Below, one piece after another: positions 1 to 7,459 of a DNA stretch of 9,516 nt (position 1 is its first letter; each line of letters opens with the position of its first letter). The stretch is from Clostridia bacterium (GTDB taxonomy: Bacteria > Bacillota > Clostridia > Oscillospirales > CAG-272). The notes under the pieces were generated by a model. The model was not told where the DNA came from. It ran no database searches and worked only from the letters and a program-made list of their open reading frames with translations. Where the stretch lies: assembly GCA_024408015.1 (NCBI GenBank), contig JAKSVJ010000028.1:1-9516 (forward strand). Direction: 5' to 3'. The position numbers were made by a program, and so were the translations under genes.

Positions 1-29
1 AGCCCGAATTTTGATGATAGGAGGTATAA

Positions 30-1775
30 ATGGCTTTTGATGGATGTTTGGCTAAATTAGTAGCTGATGAACTAAAAAACACCATTGTAGGTGCAAAAAT
101 AGAGAAAATATATCAGCCAACCAAAGAAGAAGTTGTCATGCTTTGTCACCAAGGCAAACAAAGTCTTAAACTATTTATATCTGCTAATCCTGCATCCGCA
201 CGTATATGTTTAACAGAGATAGACAAAGTAAATCCACAAGTTCCACCGATGTTTTGCATGCTGTTGAGAAAACACCTTGGCGGAGCTATTGTTAAGAATG
301 TATATACTTATGGATTTGAACGTGTTATAGAAGTATGTTTTCAAGCAGTAGATGATTTGGGCTTTGCATGTGAAAAATATTTAACTGTTGAAATAATGGG
401 TAAATATTCAAATCTGATGCTATTGAAACAAGAAGATGGATACAAAAAAGTAATTGGTGTTGTTCATCCTGTTGATTTTTCAACTAGTAATAAACGACAA
501 GTTCTTCCTGGCATGGTTTATGAATTGCCACCTGTGCAAGATAAGATGAATCCACTTGAGGAAACTGAAGAAGGATTCATTAATAAGCTTTCGAATTATC
601 CATCCGAAAAAAGTGTTGATAAATTCATATTGGATACATATTTGGGTATGTCTCCACTTATTTGTAGAGAAATTATGTTCAAAGGTGGAAACTCAGATTG
701 TATCGCAAAATGCAGTCCTATAATGGTCAGCAAAGCATTCTTTGAAATAGTTGATATAATTAAATCAAATAGTGGCATTGCGACTGTGATTTTTGATAAT
801 AAGAAGGCAATAGAGTTTTCTTTTGTTGATATAAAACAATATTCAAACTCTGCCCAGAACAAGTCTTATGACACTTATTCTAAGATGTTTGATTACTACT
901 ATGGAAAAAGAGAATTTGAGCAAATGATGACTGCTAAGTCTCATGATATTAGCACTATAATTACAACTTCTAGACATAAATTAGCTAAGAAGTTGCCATT
1001 GTTACAAAAAGAGTTAATAGATTGCGACGAGGCTGATAAGTTCAGACTATTTGGTGAATTAATTACCGCTTCACTATATATGCTGAAAGAGAAGAGTAAT
1101 AAGTGGGAAGTAGTTAATTACTATTCAGAGTCATTGGAAACAGTAGAGATACCTCTTGATATTAAGCTAACTGCTTCTCAAAATGCAGATAAGTACTATA
1201 AAAAATATACTAAACTAAAAAATGCTAGAGGTATTCTCAACGAACAAATAAATAAGGCTACAAAGGAACTTGAATATCTAAATAGTGTCGAGGTTTCGAT
1301 GAAATTAGCTGAAAATGAGAGTGACTTGGTAGAAATTAGAAACGAATTGACAAGCACCGGTTATTCAAAAAAGGTTGCTAATTCAAAAAACAAGCCATTG
1401 CGTAAATCTCAGCCAAAACACTTTACTTCTTATTCTGGATACGAAATTATTGTCGGTAAAAATAATACTCAAAATGATATGGTAACCTTTAAGTTGTCTA
1501 AAAAATCTGACTGGTGGTTCCATGTTAAGAATGGACATGGTTCTCACGTTTTGCTTGTTTGTGATCCGGATGTTGAACCAGATGCAATTGATTTCACTCA
1601 AGCTGCCGAATTAGCAGCATACTATTCAGAAATGAAAGATAGTGAAAATGTAGAAGTTGATTATACACAAGTTAAGAATATTAAAAAACCTTCAGGTTCA
1701 GCCCCTGGTTTTGTTGTATATTCAACAAATTATTCAGCTTCAGTAACACCTAAAAATATCAGTGAAGAGCAATAA
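30..1775 (+). CDS. rqcH: RqcH/NFACT family ribosome quality control protein (fibronectin-binding-like)
   Basis: Homologue of bacterial RqcH (Rqc2/NEMF family; older names FbpA or fibronectin-binding protein). The family binds obstructed 50S subunits carrying peptidyl-tRNA and recruits tRNA-Ala, so that stalled nascent chains receive C-terminal alanine tails that mark them for proteolysis. The 581 residues match the usual length. The NFACT-N start (MAFDG...LVADEL, then GAKIEKIYQP at 21-30) is typical. A charged helical, probably coiled-coil, middle spans about 300-430. The NFACT-R domain covers about 465-575, with WWFHVKNGHGSHV and AAYYSEMKDSENVEVDYTQVK-like signatures. The start has an AGGAGG site at 19-24, five bases upstream. 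Residues 97-98 are Glu-Arg, where Bacillus subtilis RqcH has the functionally important Asp-Arg pair. It is the first gene of the plus-strand group in view; its promoter is outside the window. Family assignment is secure; the cellular role is inferred from homologues. Confidence 0.93.
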   Translation: MAFDGCLAKLVADELKNTIVGAKIEKIYQPTKEEVVMLCHQGKQSLKLFISANPASARICLTEIDKVNPQVPPMFCMLLRKHLGGAIVKNVYTYGFERVIEVCFQAVDDLGFACEKYLTVEIMGKYSNLMLLKQEDGYKKVIGVVHPVDFSTSNKRQVLPGMVYELPPVQDKMNPLEETEEGFINKLSNYPSEKSVDKFILDTYLGMSPLICREIMFKGGNSDCIAKCSPIMVSKAFFEIVDIIKSNSGIATVIFDNKKAIEFSFVDIKQYSNSAQNKSYDTYSKMFDYYYGKREFEQMMTAKSHDISTIITTSRHKLAKKLPLLQKELIDCDEADKFRLFGELITASLYMLKEKSNKWEVVNYYSESLETVEIPLDIKLTASQNADKYYKKYTKLKNARGILNEQINKATKELEYLNSVEVSMKLAENESDLVEIRNELTSTGYSKKVANSKNKPLRKSQPKHFTSYSGYEIIVGKNNTQNDMVTFKLSKKSDWWFHVKNGHGSHVLLVCDPDVEPDAIDFTQAAELAAYYSEMKDSENVEVDYTQVKNIKKPSGSAPGFVVYSTNYSASVTPKNISEEQ

Positions 1776-1786
1776 GTGGTGGAATA

Positions 1787-3322
1787 ATGACGAGAACGGA
1801 TAAAGCTATCAGAAATGTAGTGTTTACTATTTTGAGTCAGATAATAGTACTACTAACATCATTTATTACAAGAAAAATAATAGCAGTAAACATGTTCCCA
1901 GAATACCTTGGCGTAGGTGGTCTTTTTACGAACATACTTACTGTGTTATCATTGGCTGAACTTGGATTTGGAACATCAATAACATATAGCTTATATAAAC
2001 CATTGGCCGATAATGATGAAAAAAGAGTTTCTGCGTTGATGAACCTTTTTAGAGTGGTCTATATATCTATAGGATTAGTCATATTTGCAATCGGTTTAGG
2101 TCTCACACCATTTTTAAGTCTATTCGTAGATGATTATAGCAAGGTGTTATCAGTAATACCTGAATTTAAGTTATTGTATGTTTTATATGTTATTAACACA
2201 TCGGTTTCATATCTCTTTTCATACAAGCGAACGTTGCTTATTGCTGACCAAAAGAAATATTTGACTTCAATTGTTTCTCTTGCAACGAATGTAGTACTCT
2301 GTGTATTAACATGCGTGATTCTTGCATATACTCATAACTATGTGTTCTTTATGATAGCAACGATATCTATAACAATAATTGACAATGTCATTGTGACATT
2401 AGTTGCAAATAGGGAATATCGTTATCTTAAGAACTACAAAAAAGAAAAATTGTTAAATGAAGATAGCAAAGAAATCAAAACAAATGTTTCAGCGACAATA
2501 CTACACAATGTTGGTGGAGTAATAGTTAACGGAACGGACAATATATTAATATCAAAATTTGTTAGTTTTCTTGTCGAGGGTATATATTCAAATTACCATT
2601 TGGTTACAGCTGCAATTGATAGCATCTTGAGATTGCTCATACAAAGTGTTACTCCTTCATATGGGATGCTTACTGTAGATTCAGATAATGAGAAGAAGAT
2701 AAATGTTTTTAACAATATGTTTTTTGCTTCTTCGTGGATGTATGGCTTTAGCGCAATTTGTTTATTCGTTCTCATTAGACCATTTGTCTTATTGTGGCTT
2801 GGTAGTGGTTTTGAATTAGACTCGATGACTATTGTCGTGATTGTTGCCAATTTTTATGTTACAGGTATGAGAAGACCAACCCTTTTGGCTAAAGAAGCTA
2901 TGGGTCTTATGAGATATGATAAATGGAAGTCTATCGTAGAGGCTATTTTAAACCTTGCAATATCAATTGTGTTAGCATTAAAGCTAGGAATAATAGGCGT
3001 CTTGCTTGGAACGTTAATAAGCACTCTGCTGACATGTTTCTGGGTTGAACCATATGTTGTGTACCATAGGGGATTTGGTATTGGTACAGGCTCTTATTTT
3101 GCCAAATATGTTGTACATTTTATTGCTACATTAATTGGCTTATTTATTACTTCATTCATTTGTAAATTAGTTGATTTTGGCGGCATTGGCTCATTTGTTG
3201 TACAGCTGCTTATTTGCCTAATAATACCGAACATTATATATGCATTAGTTTATTTAAAATCAAACGAATTGAAGTTTTATTTGAATTTTGTTAGAGAAAA
3301 AACAAAGAAAATTAAAGATTGA
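1787..3322 (+). CDS. Polysaccharide/oligosaccharide flippase, MOP superfamily (Wzx-like)
   Basis: A 511-residue polytopic membrane protein with about 12-14 hydrophobic segments spread over its whole length, for example near residues 10-30, 40-60, 85-105, 150-175, 310-335, 380-410 and 435-490. The N-terminal pattern (RNVVFTILSQII..., then PEYLGVGGLFTNIL and AELGFGTSITYSLYKPLA) is that of polysaccharide-biosynthesis flippases of the MOP exporter superfamily. These move undecaprenyl-linked glycan units across the cytoplasmic membrane. The C terminus is lysine-rich and probably cytosolic. The start is 11 bases after the upstream stop, with a weak purine-rich GTGG site, so translational coupling is likely. 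No glycosyltransferase or polymerase genes are adjacent, so the substrate cannot be named. It could be a capsule, teichoic-acid-like or other cell-wall glycan. The gene looks more AT-rich than the minus-strand operon, which is common for surface-glycan genes. Confidence 0.85.
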   Translation: MTRTDKAIRNVVFTILSQIIVLLTSFITRKIIAVNMFPEYLGVGGLFTNILTVLSLAELGFGTSITYSLYKPLADNDEKRVSALMNLFRVVYISIGLVIFAIGLGLTPFLSLFVDDYSKVLSVIPEFKLLYVLYVINTSVSYLFSYKRTLLIADQKKYLTSIVSLATNVVLCVLTCVILAYTHNYVFFMIATISITIIDNVIVTLVANREYRYLKNYKKEKLLNEDSKEIKTNVSATILHNVGGVIVNGTDNILISKFVSFLVEGIYSNYHLVTAAIDSILRLLIQSVTPSYGMLTVDSDNEKKINVFNNMFFASSWMYGFSAICLFVLIRPFVLLWLGSGFELDSMTIVVIVANFYVTGMRRPTLLAKEAMGLMRYDKWKSIVEAILNLAISIVLALKLGIIGVLLGTLISTLLTCFWVEPYVVYHRGFGIGTGSYFAKYVVHFIATLIGLFITSFICKLVDFGGIGSFVVQLLICLIIPNIIYALVYLKSNELKFYLNFVREKTKKIKD

Positions 3323-3333
3323 GAGAGGATTTT

Positions 3334-4032
3334 ATGAAGTATAAAAAAATTGGTATTATAGGCGCAATGGACAAAGAGGTTGAAGACCTTGTGGCTCTAA
3401 TCGAGGATAGAAAAGAAGTAAAGGTACTTCAAAATGTCTTCTATACCGGAAAAATAGGCAAGTACGAAGTCGTAGTTACAAAAAGCGGAGTTGGCAAGGT
3501 GTTTGCTGCTGCAGGAACACAAACTATGATTATGGCTTTTAATCCTGATTGTATCATTAATATGGGCATTGCGGGTTCTCTCAGTTCAAGAGTAGGTATC
3601 ATGGATGTGGTAATAGGTAAAAAGTTAACACAATACGATTATGATACTACTGCCGTTGGAGATCCTAAATCATTTATTCAAGAGATGGGAATTACTCATG
3701 TTGAAAGTGATGCTGAACTTGTTGATACAATTTCACAGGTAACAACTTCGTTGTCAATCAATCATGTTGTTGGAACTATTGTGTCTGGTGATACATTTAT
3801 AGCCGATATGGATAAGAAACGCGCCATACATGAAGAATATGATGCGGATGCTTGTGAGATGGAAGGCGCAGCAATTGCAACTATTTGTGCGTATCAAAAT
3901 ATTCCATTTTGCATAGTTAGAACATTAAGTGATGGCGGAGACTCAAATTCTCACATGGATTATCCAAAATTTAAAGTGTTGGCTTCAAAACAATCAATTA
4001 GTATTATCTTAGAATTGCTAAACAAATTTTAA
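3334..4032 (+). CDS. mtnN: 5'-methylthioadenosine/S-adenosylhomocysteine nucleosidase
   Basis: MTA/SAH nucleosidase (Pfs/MTAN), a cytosolic enzyme that hydrolyses the glycosidic bond of methylthioadenosine and S-adenosylhomocysteine, releasing adenine. It serves methyl-cycle detoxification, methionine salvage and the route to autoinducer-2. The 232 residues equal the Escherichia coli enzyme's length. Visible motifs are the N-terminal GIIGAMDKEV with Glu15, SGVGKVFAAAGTQ, NMGIAGSL, VSGDTFIAD, the ribose-binding CEMEG with Glu175 and Glu177, and RTLSDGGD with Asp200. Glu15, Glu177 and Asp200 align with E. coli Glu12, Glu174 and Asp197 at a constant offset of three, so the active site is complete. 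I chose the ATG at 3334 because GAGAGG at 3323-3328 lies five bases upstream. A TTG at 3319 would overlap the flippase stop and has no comparable site. It is last in its transcription unit, followed by a hairpin terminator. Confidence 0.95.
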   Translation: MKYKKIGIIGAMDKEVEDLVALIEDRKEVKVLQNVFYTGKIGKYEVVVTKSGVGKVFAAAGTQTMIMAFNPDCIINMGIAGSLSSRVGIMDVVIGKKLTQYDYDTTAVGDPKSFIQEMGITHVESDAELVDTISQVTTSLSINHVVGTIVSGDTFIADMDKKRAIHEEYDADACEMEGAAIATICAYQNIPFCIVRTLSDGGDSNSHMDYPKFKVLASKQSISIILELLNKF

Positions 4033-4045
4033 AACGAATAACTAG

Positions 4046-4085
4046 AAAAACAAATGAGATGTGCATTTTGTGCACATCTCATTTT
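4046..4085. terminator. Bidirectional intrinsic terminator between convergent operons
   Basis: A perfect 14-bp inverted repeat occupies 4052-4065 and 4071-4084, with a five-base loop. The A-rich flank at 4046-4054 and the short T tract at 4082-4085 give a U-rich 3' side on both strands. It lies in the 58-base gap between the mtnN stop and the stop of the OadA-like gene, so it can end both transcripts. The minus-strand U tract is longer and probably stronger. Confidence 0.88.
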
Positions 4086-4090
4086 GCATG

Positions 4091-5485
4091 TTAAACGTTA
4101 TGAATTTTGTTTTCTTTATCAGCATTATTGTCAAGAGCATATTGCTGAGCTTTTCTCTTTTCAAAGAAATTAACAGCAACCTGTTCAAACAATGCATATG
4201 AAAGAATATCTTCGTCCTGTGTATACCAAGGTTTAACCTTTTCTCTAAGAGTATCAAGTTCTGGCTTGAGATCGTCTGCAGGGCGGTGTGTGATTGGAGT
4301 TTCATCTCCAATAATCTTCTTCTGGAATTCTTCTGAAATCGGCACACTTGTTTTACCGTAATCACCTCTAACAAGTCCCTTAAATTCTTTTGTAACAACT
4401 TTGTATCTTTCTCCGTTGATTACATTAAGAACTGCCTGAGAACCAACAATTTGAGATGTAGGTGTAACTAGTGGTGGGTAACCAGCATCTGCTCTAACGT
4501 TTGGTACTTCAGCAAGACATTCATCAAGTTTGTCTGATTCACCGAACTGTTTGAGCTGAGAAATCAAGTTAGAAAGCATACCACCTGGTACCTGATACAT
4601 GAGAGCATTAACATTAACCTTAAGAACCTTAGGATCAAGAAGACCACTCTTGAGGAATTCTTCTCTAATTGGAGTGAAGTACTTGCATACTTTATCCAAG
4701 TTTTCAAGGTTAAGACCAGTGTCGTAACCTGTGCCTTCAAGAGCTGCTACGATTGATTCTGTAGGTGGCTGAGAAGTACCCATAGCCATTGGAGAAATAG
4801 CAGTATCTACGATATCACAACCAGCTTCAACAGCTTTAAGAACTGTCATAGAAGCAAGGCCTGAAGTGTAGTGTGTATGAAGTTCAACTGGAATGCTAAC
4901 ATTCTTTTTGATCAAAGAAACGAGGTCGTAAGCATCATATGGTTTTAACAAACCTGACATATCTTTAATACAAATTGAGTTAGCGCCCATTTCTTCGAGT
5001 TGTTTTGCGTATTCAGCAAATTTTTCATTAGAGTGAGCAGGGCTTGTTGTGTAGCTGATAGCAGCTTGAACATGTCCGCCTTCTTTTATTGTAGCATTGA
5101 TTGCAGTTTTGAGGTTACGAGGGTCATTCAAAGCATCGAAAATACGGATAATATCGATACCGTTTGCGATTGATTTTTGAACAAAGTATTCAACAACATC
5201 ATCTGCATAGTGACGATAACCAAGGATATTCTGTCCTCTGAAGAGCATCTGCAATTTTGTGTTTTTAACTTTATCTCTGATTTTACGAAGTCTTTCCCAT
5301 GGATCTTCATTCAAGAAACGAAGACATGAGTCAAATGTTGCACCACCCCAAGCTTCAAGTGAATAATAACCAACTTTATCCATTTCTTCAAGAATTGGAA
5401 GCATTTGTTCAGTTGTCATTCTTGTAGCAACAAGGGATTGGTGTGAGTCTCTAAGGACTGTTTCACAAATTTTAACTTTAGCCAT
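4091..5485 (-). CDS. oadA: Oxaloacetate decarboxylase alpha-type carboxyltransferase (pyruvate carboxylase subunit B / transcarboxylase 5S-like), no biotin domain
   Basis: A TIM-barrel carboxyltransferase of the OadA / PycB / transcarboxylase 5S family. It exchanges CO2 between oxaloacetate or pyruvate and biotin on a carrier protein. N-terminal residues read CETVLRDSHQSLVATRM, with metal-ligand Asp13. The barrel contains FRGQNILGYRHY, IDIIRIFDALND, CIKDMSG with Lys174 (expected carbamylated metal ligand), ELHTHYTSG with His203 and His205, and MAMGTSQPPTES. The conserved post-barrel domain carries VPGGMLSNL, TPTSQIVGSQAV and VRGDYGKT. All metal-centre residues are present. At 464 residues it lacks the biotinyl domain that ends full-length OadA (about 590-600), so it must use the separate carrier encoded at 6733-7104. 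It is the last gene of the minus-strand operon, 22 bases after the beta subunit gene. Its AAGG site at 5495-5498 lies nine bases before ATG. Whether it runs toward oxaloacetate decarboxylation or formation cannot be decided here. Confidence 0.92.
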   Translation of the reverse strand: MAKVKICETVLRDSHQSLVATRMTTEQMLPILEEMDKVGYYSLEAWGGATFDSCLRFLNEDPWERLRKIRDKVKNTKLQMLFRGQNILGYRHYADDVVEYFVQKSIANGIDIIRIFDALNDPRNLKTAINATIKEGGHVQAAISYTTSPAHSNEKFAEYAKQLEEMGANSICIKDMSGLLKPYDAYDLVSLIKKNVSIPVELHTHYTSGLASMTVLKAVEAGCDIVDTAISPMAMGTSQPPTESIVAALEGTGYDTGLNLENLDKVCKYFTPIREEFLKSGLLDPKVLKVNVNALMYQVPGGMLSNLISQLKQFGESDKLDECLAEVPNVRADAGYPPLVTPTSQIVGSQAVLNVINGERYKVVTKEFKGLVRGDYGKTSVPISEEFQKKIIGDETPITHRPADDLKPELDTLREKVKPWYTQDEDILSYALFEQVAVNFFEKRKAQQYALDNNADKENKIHNV

Positions 5486-5507
5486 TTATATATACCTTGC
5501 CTTTTGT

Positions 5508-6698
5508 TTATTTAAACAATGAGAGGAATACACCAGCAGCAACCGCTGAACCAATTACACCTGCAACGTTTGGACCCATTGCGTGCATAAGAAGATAGTT
5601 ATCTGGGTTTTCTTCTCTACCAACTTTTTGAGCAACTCTCGCTGCCATAGGTACTGCTGATACACCAGCTGAACCGATAAGTGGGTTGATTTTTCCGTGT
5701 GTTAACCAGCACATAAGTTTACCACCGAGAAGACCACCGCAAGTTGAAATACAGAAAGCTGTAAGACCAAGAGCAATAATCTTTAATGTGTCAAAGCTTA
5801 GGAAGCTTGCTGCATCAGCTGTAGCACCTACTGATACACCAAGGAATATTGTAACGATGTTCATGAGTTCGTTTTGTGCTGTCTTTGAGATTCTATCTGT
5901 AACACCAGATACTGTTAATAGGTTACCAAACATAAGGAATCCTATTAGTGGAGCTGCGTCAGGAAGAATCAAAGCAACGATTGTAACAACAATGATAGGG
6001 AATGCAACGAGTTCAAGTTTTGATACAGAACGAAGCTGTCCCATTTTGATGGCTCTTTCTTTCTTTGTAGTGAGCAATCTCATGAAAGGAGGCTGGATCA
6101 TAGGAATAAGGGCCATGTATGAATATGCAGCAATGGCAATCGCACCAAGCAAGTGAGGTGCAAGTGTCTTTGTAACGAGAATGGCTGTAGGACCATCGGC
6201 ACCACCGATAATACCAATAGCTGCGGCTTCTGCTTCAGTGAATCCGAGAAGCAAAGCTCCGAAGAAGGCAACAAATACACCAAGCTGTGCAGTTGCGCCC
6301 ATAAATAGACGTTTTGGGTCTGCAATAAGTGGTGAGAAGTCAGTCATAGCACCAACACCCAAGAATATGAGTGAAGGGTATATACCAAGTTTAACACCAA
6401 GATATAGGAAGTCTATAAGACCACCATGATTAATAACATCTTGAATCATCAAGTGGAAGTTTGGATCTGTGCTAATGAATAAATCCTTGTGGAAGAGGGC
6501 GGCACCTGGAAGGTTTGCCAACAACATACCAACTGCAATAGGAATTAGTAGCAATGGTTCAAATCCCTTGACAATAGCAAGATAAACAAGTACGCCAACG
6601 ATGACATACATGATGAGTGTTTTAATAAGCAACTCTGGGTCATTTACCAATGAATAAATACCGGTGCTTTCCCAGATAGCTTGAAATGCGCTAGCCAA
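5508..6698 (-). CDS. Na+-translocating carboxybiotin decarboxylase beta subunit (OadB/MmdB/GcdB)
   Basis: The integral-membrane beta subunit of the sodium-ion-transport decarboxylase family. It decarboxylates biotin-CO2 and couples this to Na+ export. The 396 residues and roughly 10 hydrophobic segments fit the family. The hallmark GIIGGADGPTAI lies at about 162-172, with Asp168 matching the essential membrane aspartate of Klebsiella OadB. The C-terminal MHAMGPNVAGVIGSAVAAG segment (371-389) is the second conserved ion-path region, with Asn377 and Ser384. Sequence alone does not separate the OadB, MmdB and GcdB types, so I leave the symbol blank. The start codon is TTG, supported by GGAGGTG about eight bases upstream (6707-6713) and an in-frame TAA just before it. 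It follows the biotin carrier gene by 34 bases and precedes the OadA-like gene. Confidence 0.94.
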   Translation of the reverse strand: MASAFQAIWESTGIYSLVNDPELLIKTLIMYVIVGVLVYLAIVKGFEPLLLIPIAVGMLLANLPGAALFHKDLFISTDPNFHLMIQDVINHGGLIDFLYLGVKLGIYPSLIFLGVGAMTDFSPLIADPKRLFMGATAQLGVFVAFFGALLLGFTEAEAAAIGIIGGADGPTAILVTKTLAPHLLGAIAIAAYSYMALIPMIQPPFMRLLTTKKERAIKMGQLRSVSKLELVAFPIIVVTIVALILPDAAPLIGFLMFGNLLTVSGVTDRISKTAQNELMNIVTIFLGVSVGATADAASFLSFDTLKIIALGLTAFCISTCGGLLGGKLMCWLTHGKINPLIGSAGVSAVPMAARVAQKVGREENPDNYLLMHAMGPNVAGVIGSAVAAGVFLSLFK

Positions 6699-6706
6699 GA
6701 ATTATC

Positions 6707-6713
6707 ACCTCCG
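6707..6713 (-). promoter_or_regulatory. Strong ribosome binding site that fixes a TTG start
   Basis: On the minus strand this reads GGAGGTG, close to the full anti-Shine-Dalgarno complement. It sits about eight bases before the TTG at 6698-6696. An in-frame TAA lies two codons upstream of that TTG, and no ATG precedes the conserved N-terminal helix, so TTG is the start of the beta subunit gene. Confidence 0.8.
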
Positions 6714-6732
6714 TTAAAAATTTAAGCGACTA

Positions 6733-7104
6733 TTAACCAATAGATACGAGAAGATCGCCAGTTTTAACAGATGTGCCTTGAGCAGCAGCGAATGAAACTT
6801 TACCGTCTACAGGAGCTGTGATTTCATTTTCCATTTTCATAGCTTCGAGTACACAAACAACATCGCCACGTTTTACTGCGTCGCCAACATTAACTTTCAT
6901 TTTAAGTACTGTTCCAGGCATTGGAGCATTAACTTTAGTTCCTGTTGCATTTACAGGTGCAGCTGGTGCTGCAGCTGGAGCTGCTTTAACAGGTGCAGCA
7001 ACTGGTGCTGCTACTGGAGCTACTGGAGCGGATGCATCAGCAGCAACTTCTTCAACAACTACGTCGTAAACGTTACCATTTACTGTAACACTATATCTTT
7101 TCAT
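6733..7104 (-). CDS. Biotin carboxyl carrier protein of the decarboxylase complex (MmdC/GcdC/1.3S-like)
   Basis: A 123-residue biotinyl-domain protein that shuttles the carboxyl group between the soluble carboxyltransferases and the membrane beta subunit. Residues 1-20 form a short beta-rich head (KRYSVTVNGNVYDVVVEEV). Residues 21-54 are an Ala/Pro/Val linker, as in MmdC, GcdC and OadA linkers. Residues 55-123 are a complete biotinyl domain with the EAMKMEN motif; Lys90 is the expected biotinylation site. Fold motifs APMPGTV and GDxVKRGD are also visible. AAGGAGA lies eight bases before ATG. It sits between the OadG anchor and beta subunit genes, which is the usual place for a decarboxylase gamma subunit. 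It is the only biotin carrier in the window and both carboxyltransferases lack a biotin domain, so it probably serves both. Biotinylation depends on a BirA-type ligase encoded elsewhere. Confidence 0.94.
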   Translation of the reverse strand: MKRYSVTVNGNVYDVVVEEVAADASAPVAPVAAPVAAPVKAAPAAAPAAPVNATGTKVNAPMPGTVLKMKVNVGDAVKRGDVVCVLEAMKMENEITAPVDGKVSFAAAQGTSVKTGDLLVSIG

Positions 7105-7116
7105 AATATGTTCTCC

Positions 7117-7446
7117 TTAAATTCTTTTGAATGATACAACCTTAAAGGTTGATGGTGATTTGTTTTCATAAACTGAAATTGCTGCGGTAATTGCGGTAAC
7201 AATTTCTGCATCATTGGTAGTAGGTTCTGTTTCAGCTACGGGTGTGCTATCCACAACAACTGTAGTTTCTTCTTTCTTGCCTTTTTTCTTGCTCTTTGTT
7301 GTGCCTTTTGAGTTGATCTTTCCGAGAATCGGAATAATCAAATAAAGACATACCATCAAGAGCATTAGCATTCCGACAACAACGAGCATGCCAAGGCCAA
7401 GTACTTCAAGTCCTCTTCCTACTGCGTTTTCTATCATCAATACCAT
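7117..7446 (-). CDS. OadG-family membrane anchor (decarboxylase gamma/delta subunit)
   Basis: A small protein of 109 residues with one N-terminal transmembrane helix (about 13-41, GLEVLGLGMLVVVGM... to LIIPILG). A Lys-rich stretch follows at about 47-59 and a Thr/Val/Glu-rich linker to about 78. The short C-terminal segment contains DAEIVTAITAAISVYENK and ends VVSFKRI. This architecture, and the AAI-AAxxxY C-terminal motif, match OadG/MmdD subunits of Na+-pumping decarboxylases. These tether the carboxyltransferase to the membrane beta subunit and aid assembly. The start has GGAGG at 7454-7458, seven bases upstream; that site lies in the 13-base gap right after the carboxyltransferase stop, so the two are probably translationally coupled. 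The sequence is poorly conserved beyond the helix and C-terminal motif, so the call rests partly on context. Confidence 0.85.
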   Translation of the reverse strand: MVLMIENAVGRGLEVLGLGMLVVVGMLMLLMVCLYLIIPILGKINSKGTTKSKKKGKKEETTVVVDSTPVAETEPTTNDAEIVTAITAAISVYENKSPSTFKVVSFKRI

Positions 7447-7459
7447 GGATTATCCTCCA

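Noticed and set aside
3319..3333. TTG start for the nucleosidase giving five extra residues
   Set aside because: It overlaps the flippase stop and lacks a ribosome site. The ATG at 3334 has GAGAGG five bases upstream and gives the usual 232-residue length.
4042..4398. Minus-strand 118-residue open frame overlapping the OadA-like gene
   Set aside because: It runs in another frame inside the conserved OadA-like coding sequence and through the terminator hairpin; the translation has no family resemblance.
5686..6429. Plus-strand open frames opposite the beta subunit gene
   Set aside because: They are antisense to a well-conserved membrane protein gene, have low-complexity translations with no recognisable domain, and have no ribosome site I can support.
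6818..7069. Plus-strand Ala/Gly/Thr-rich open frame, and DNA repeats, opposite the biotin carrier linker
   Set aside because: Both come from the repetitive Ala/Pro-rich linker codons (GCW/CCW) of the biotin carrier, a normal feature of these proteins, and not from a separate gene or repeat element.
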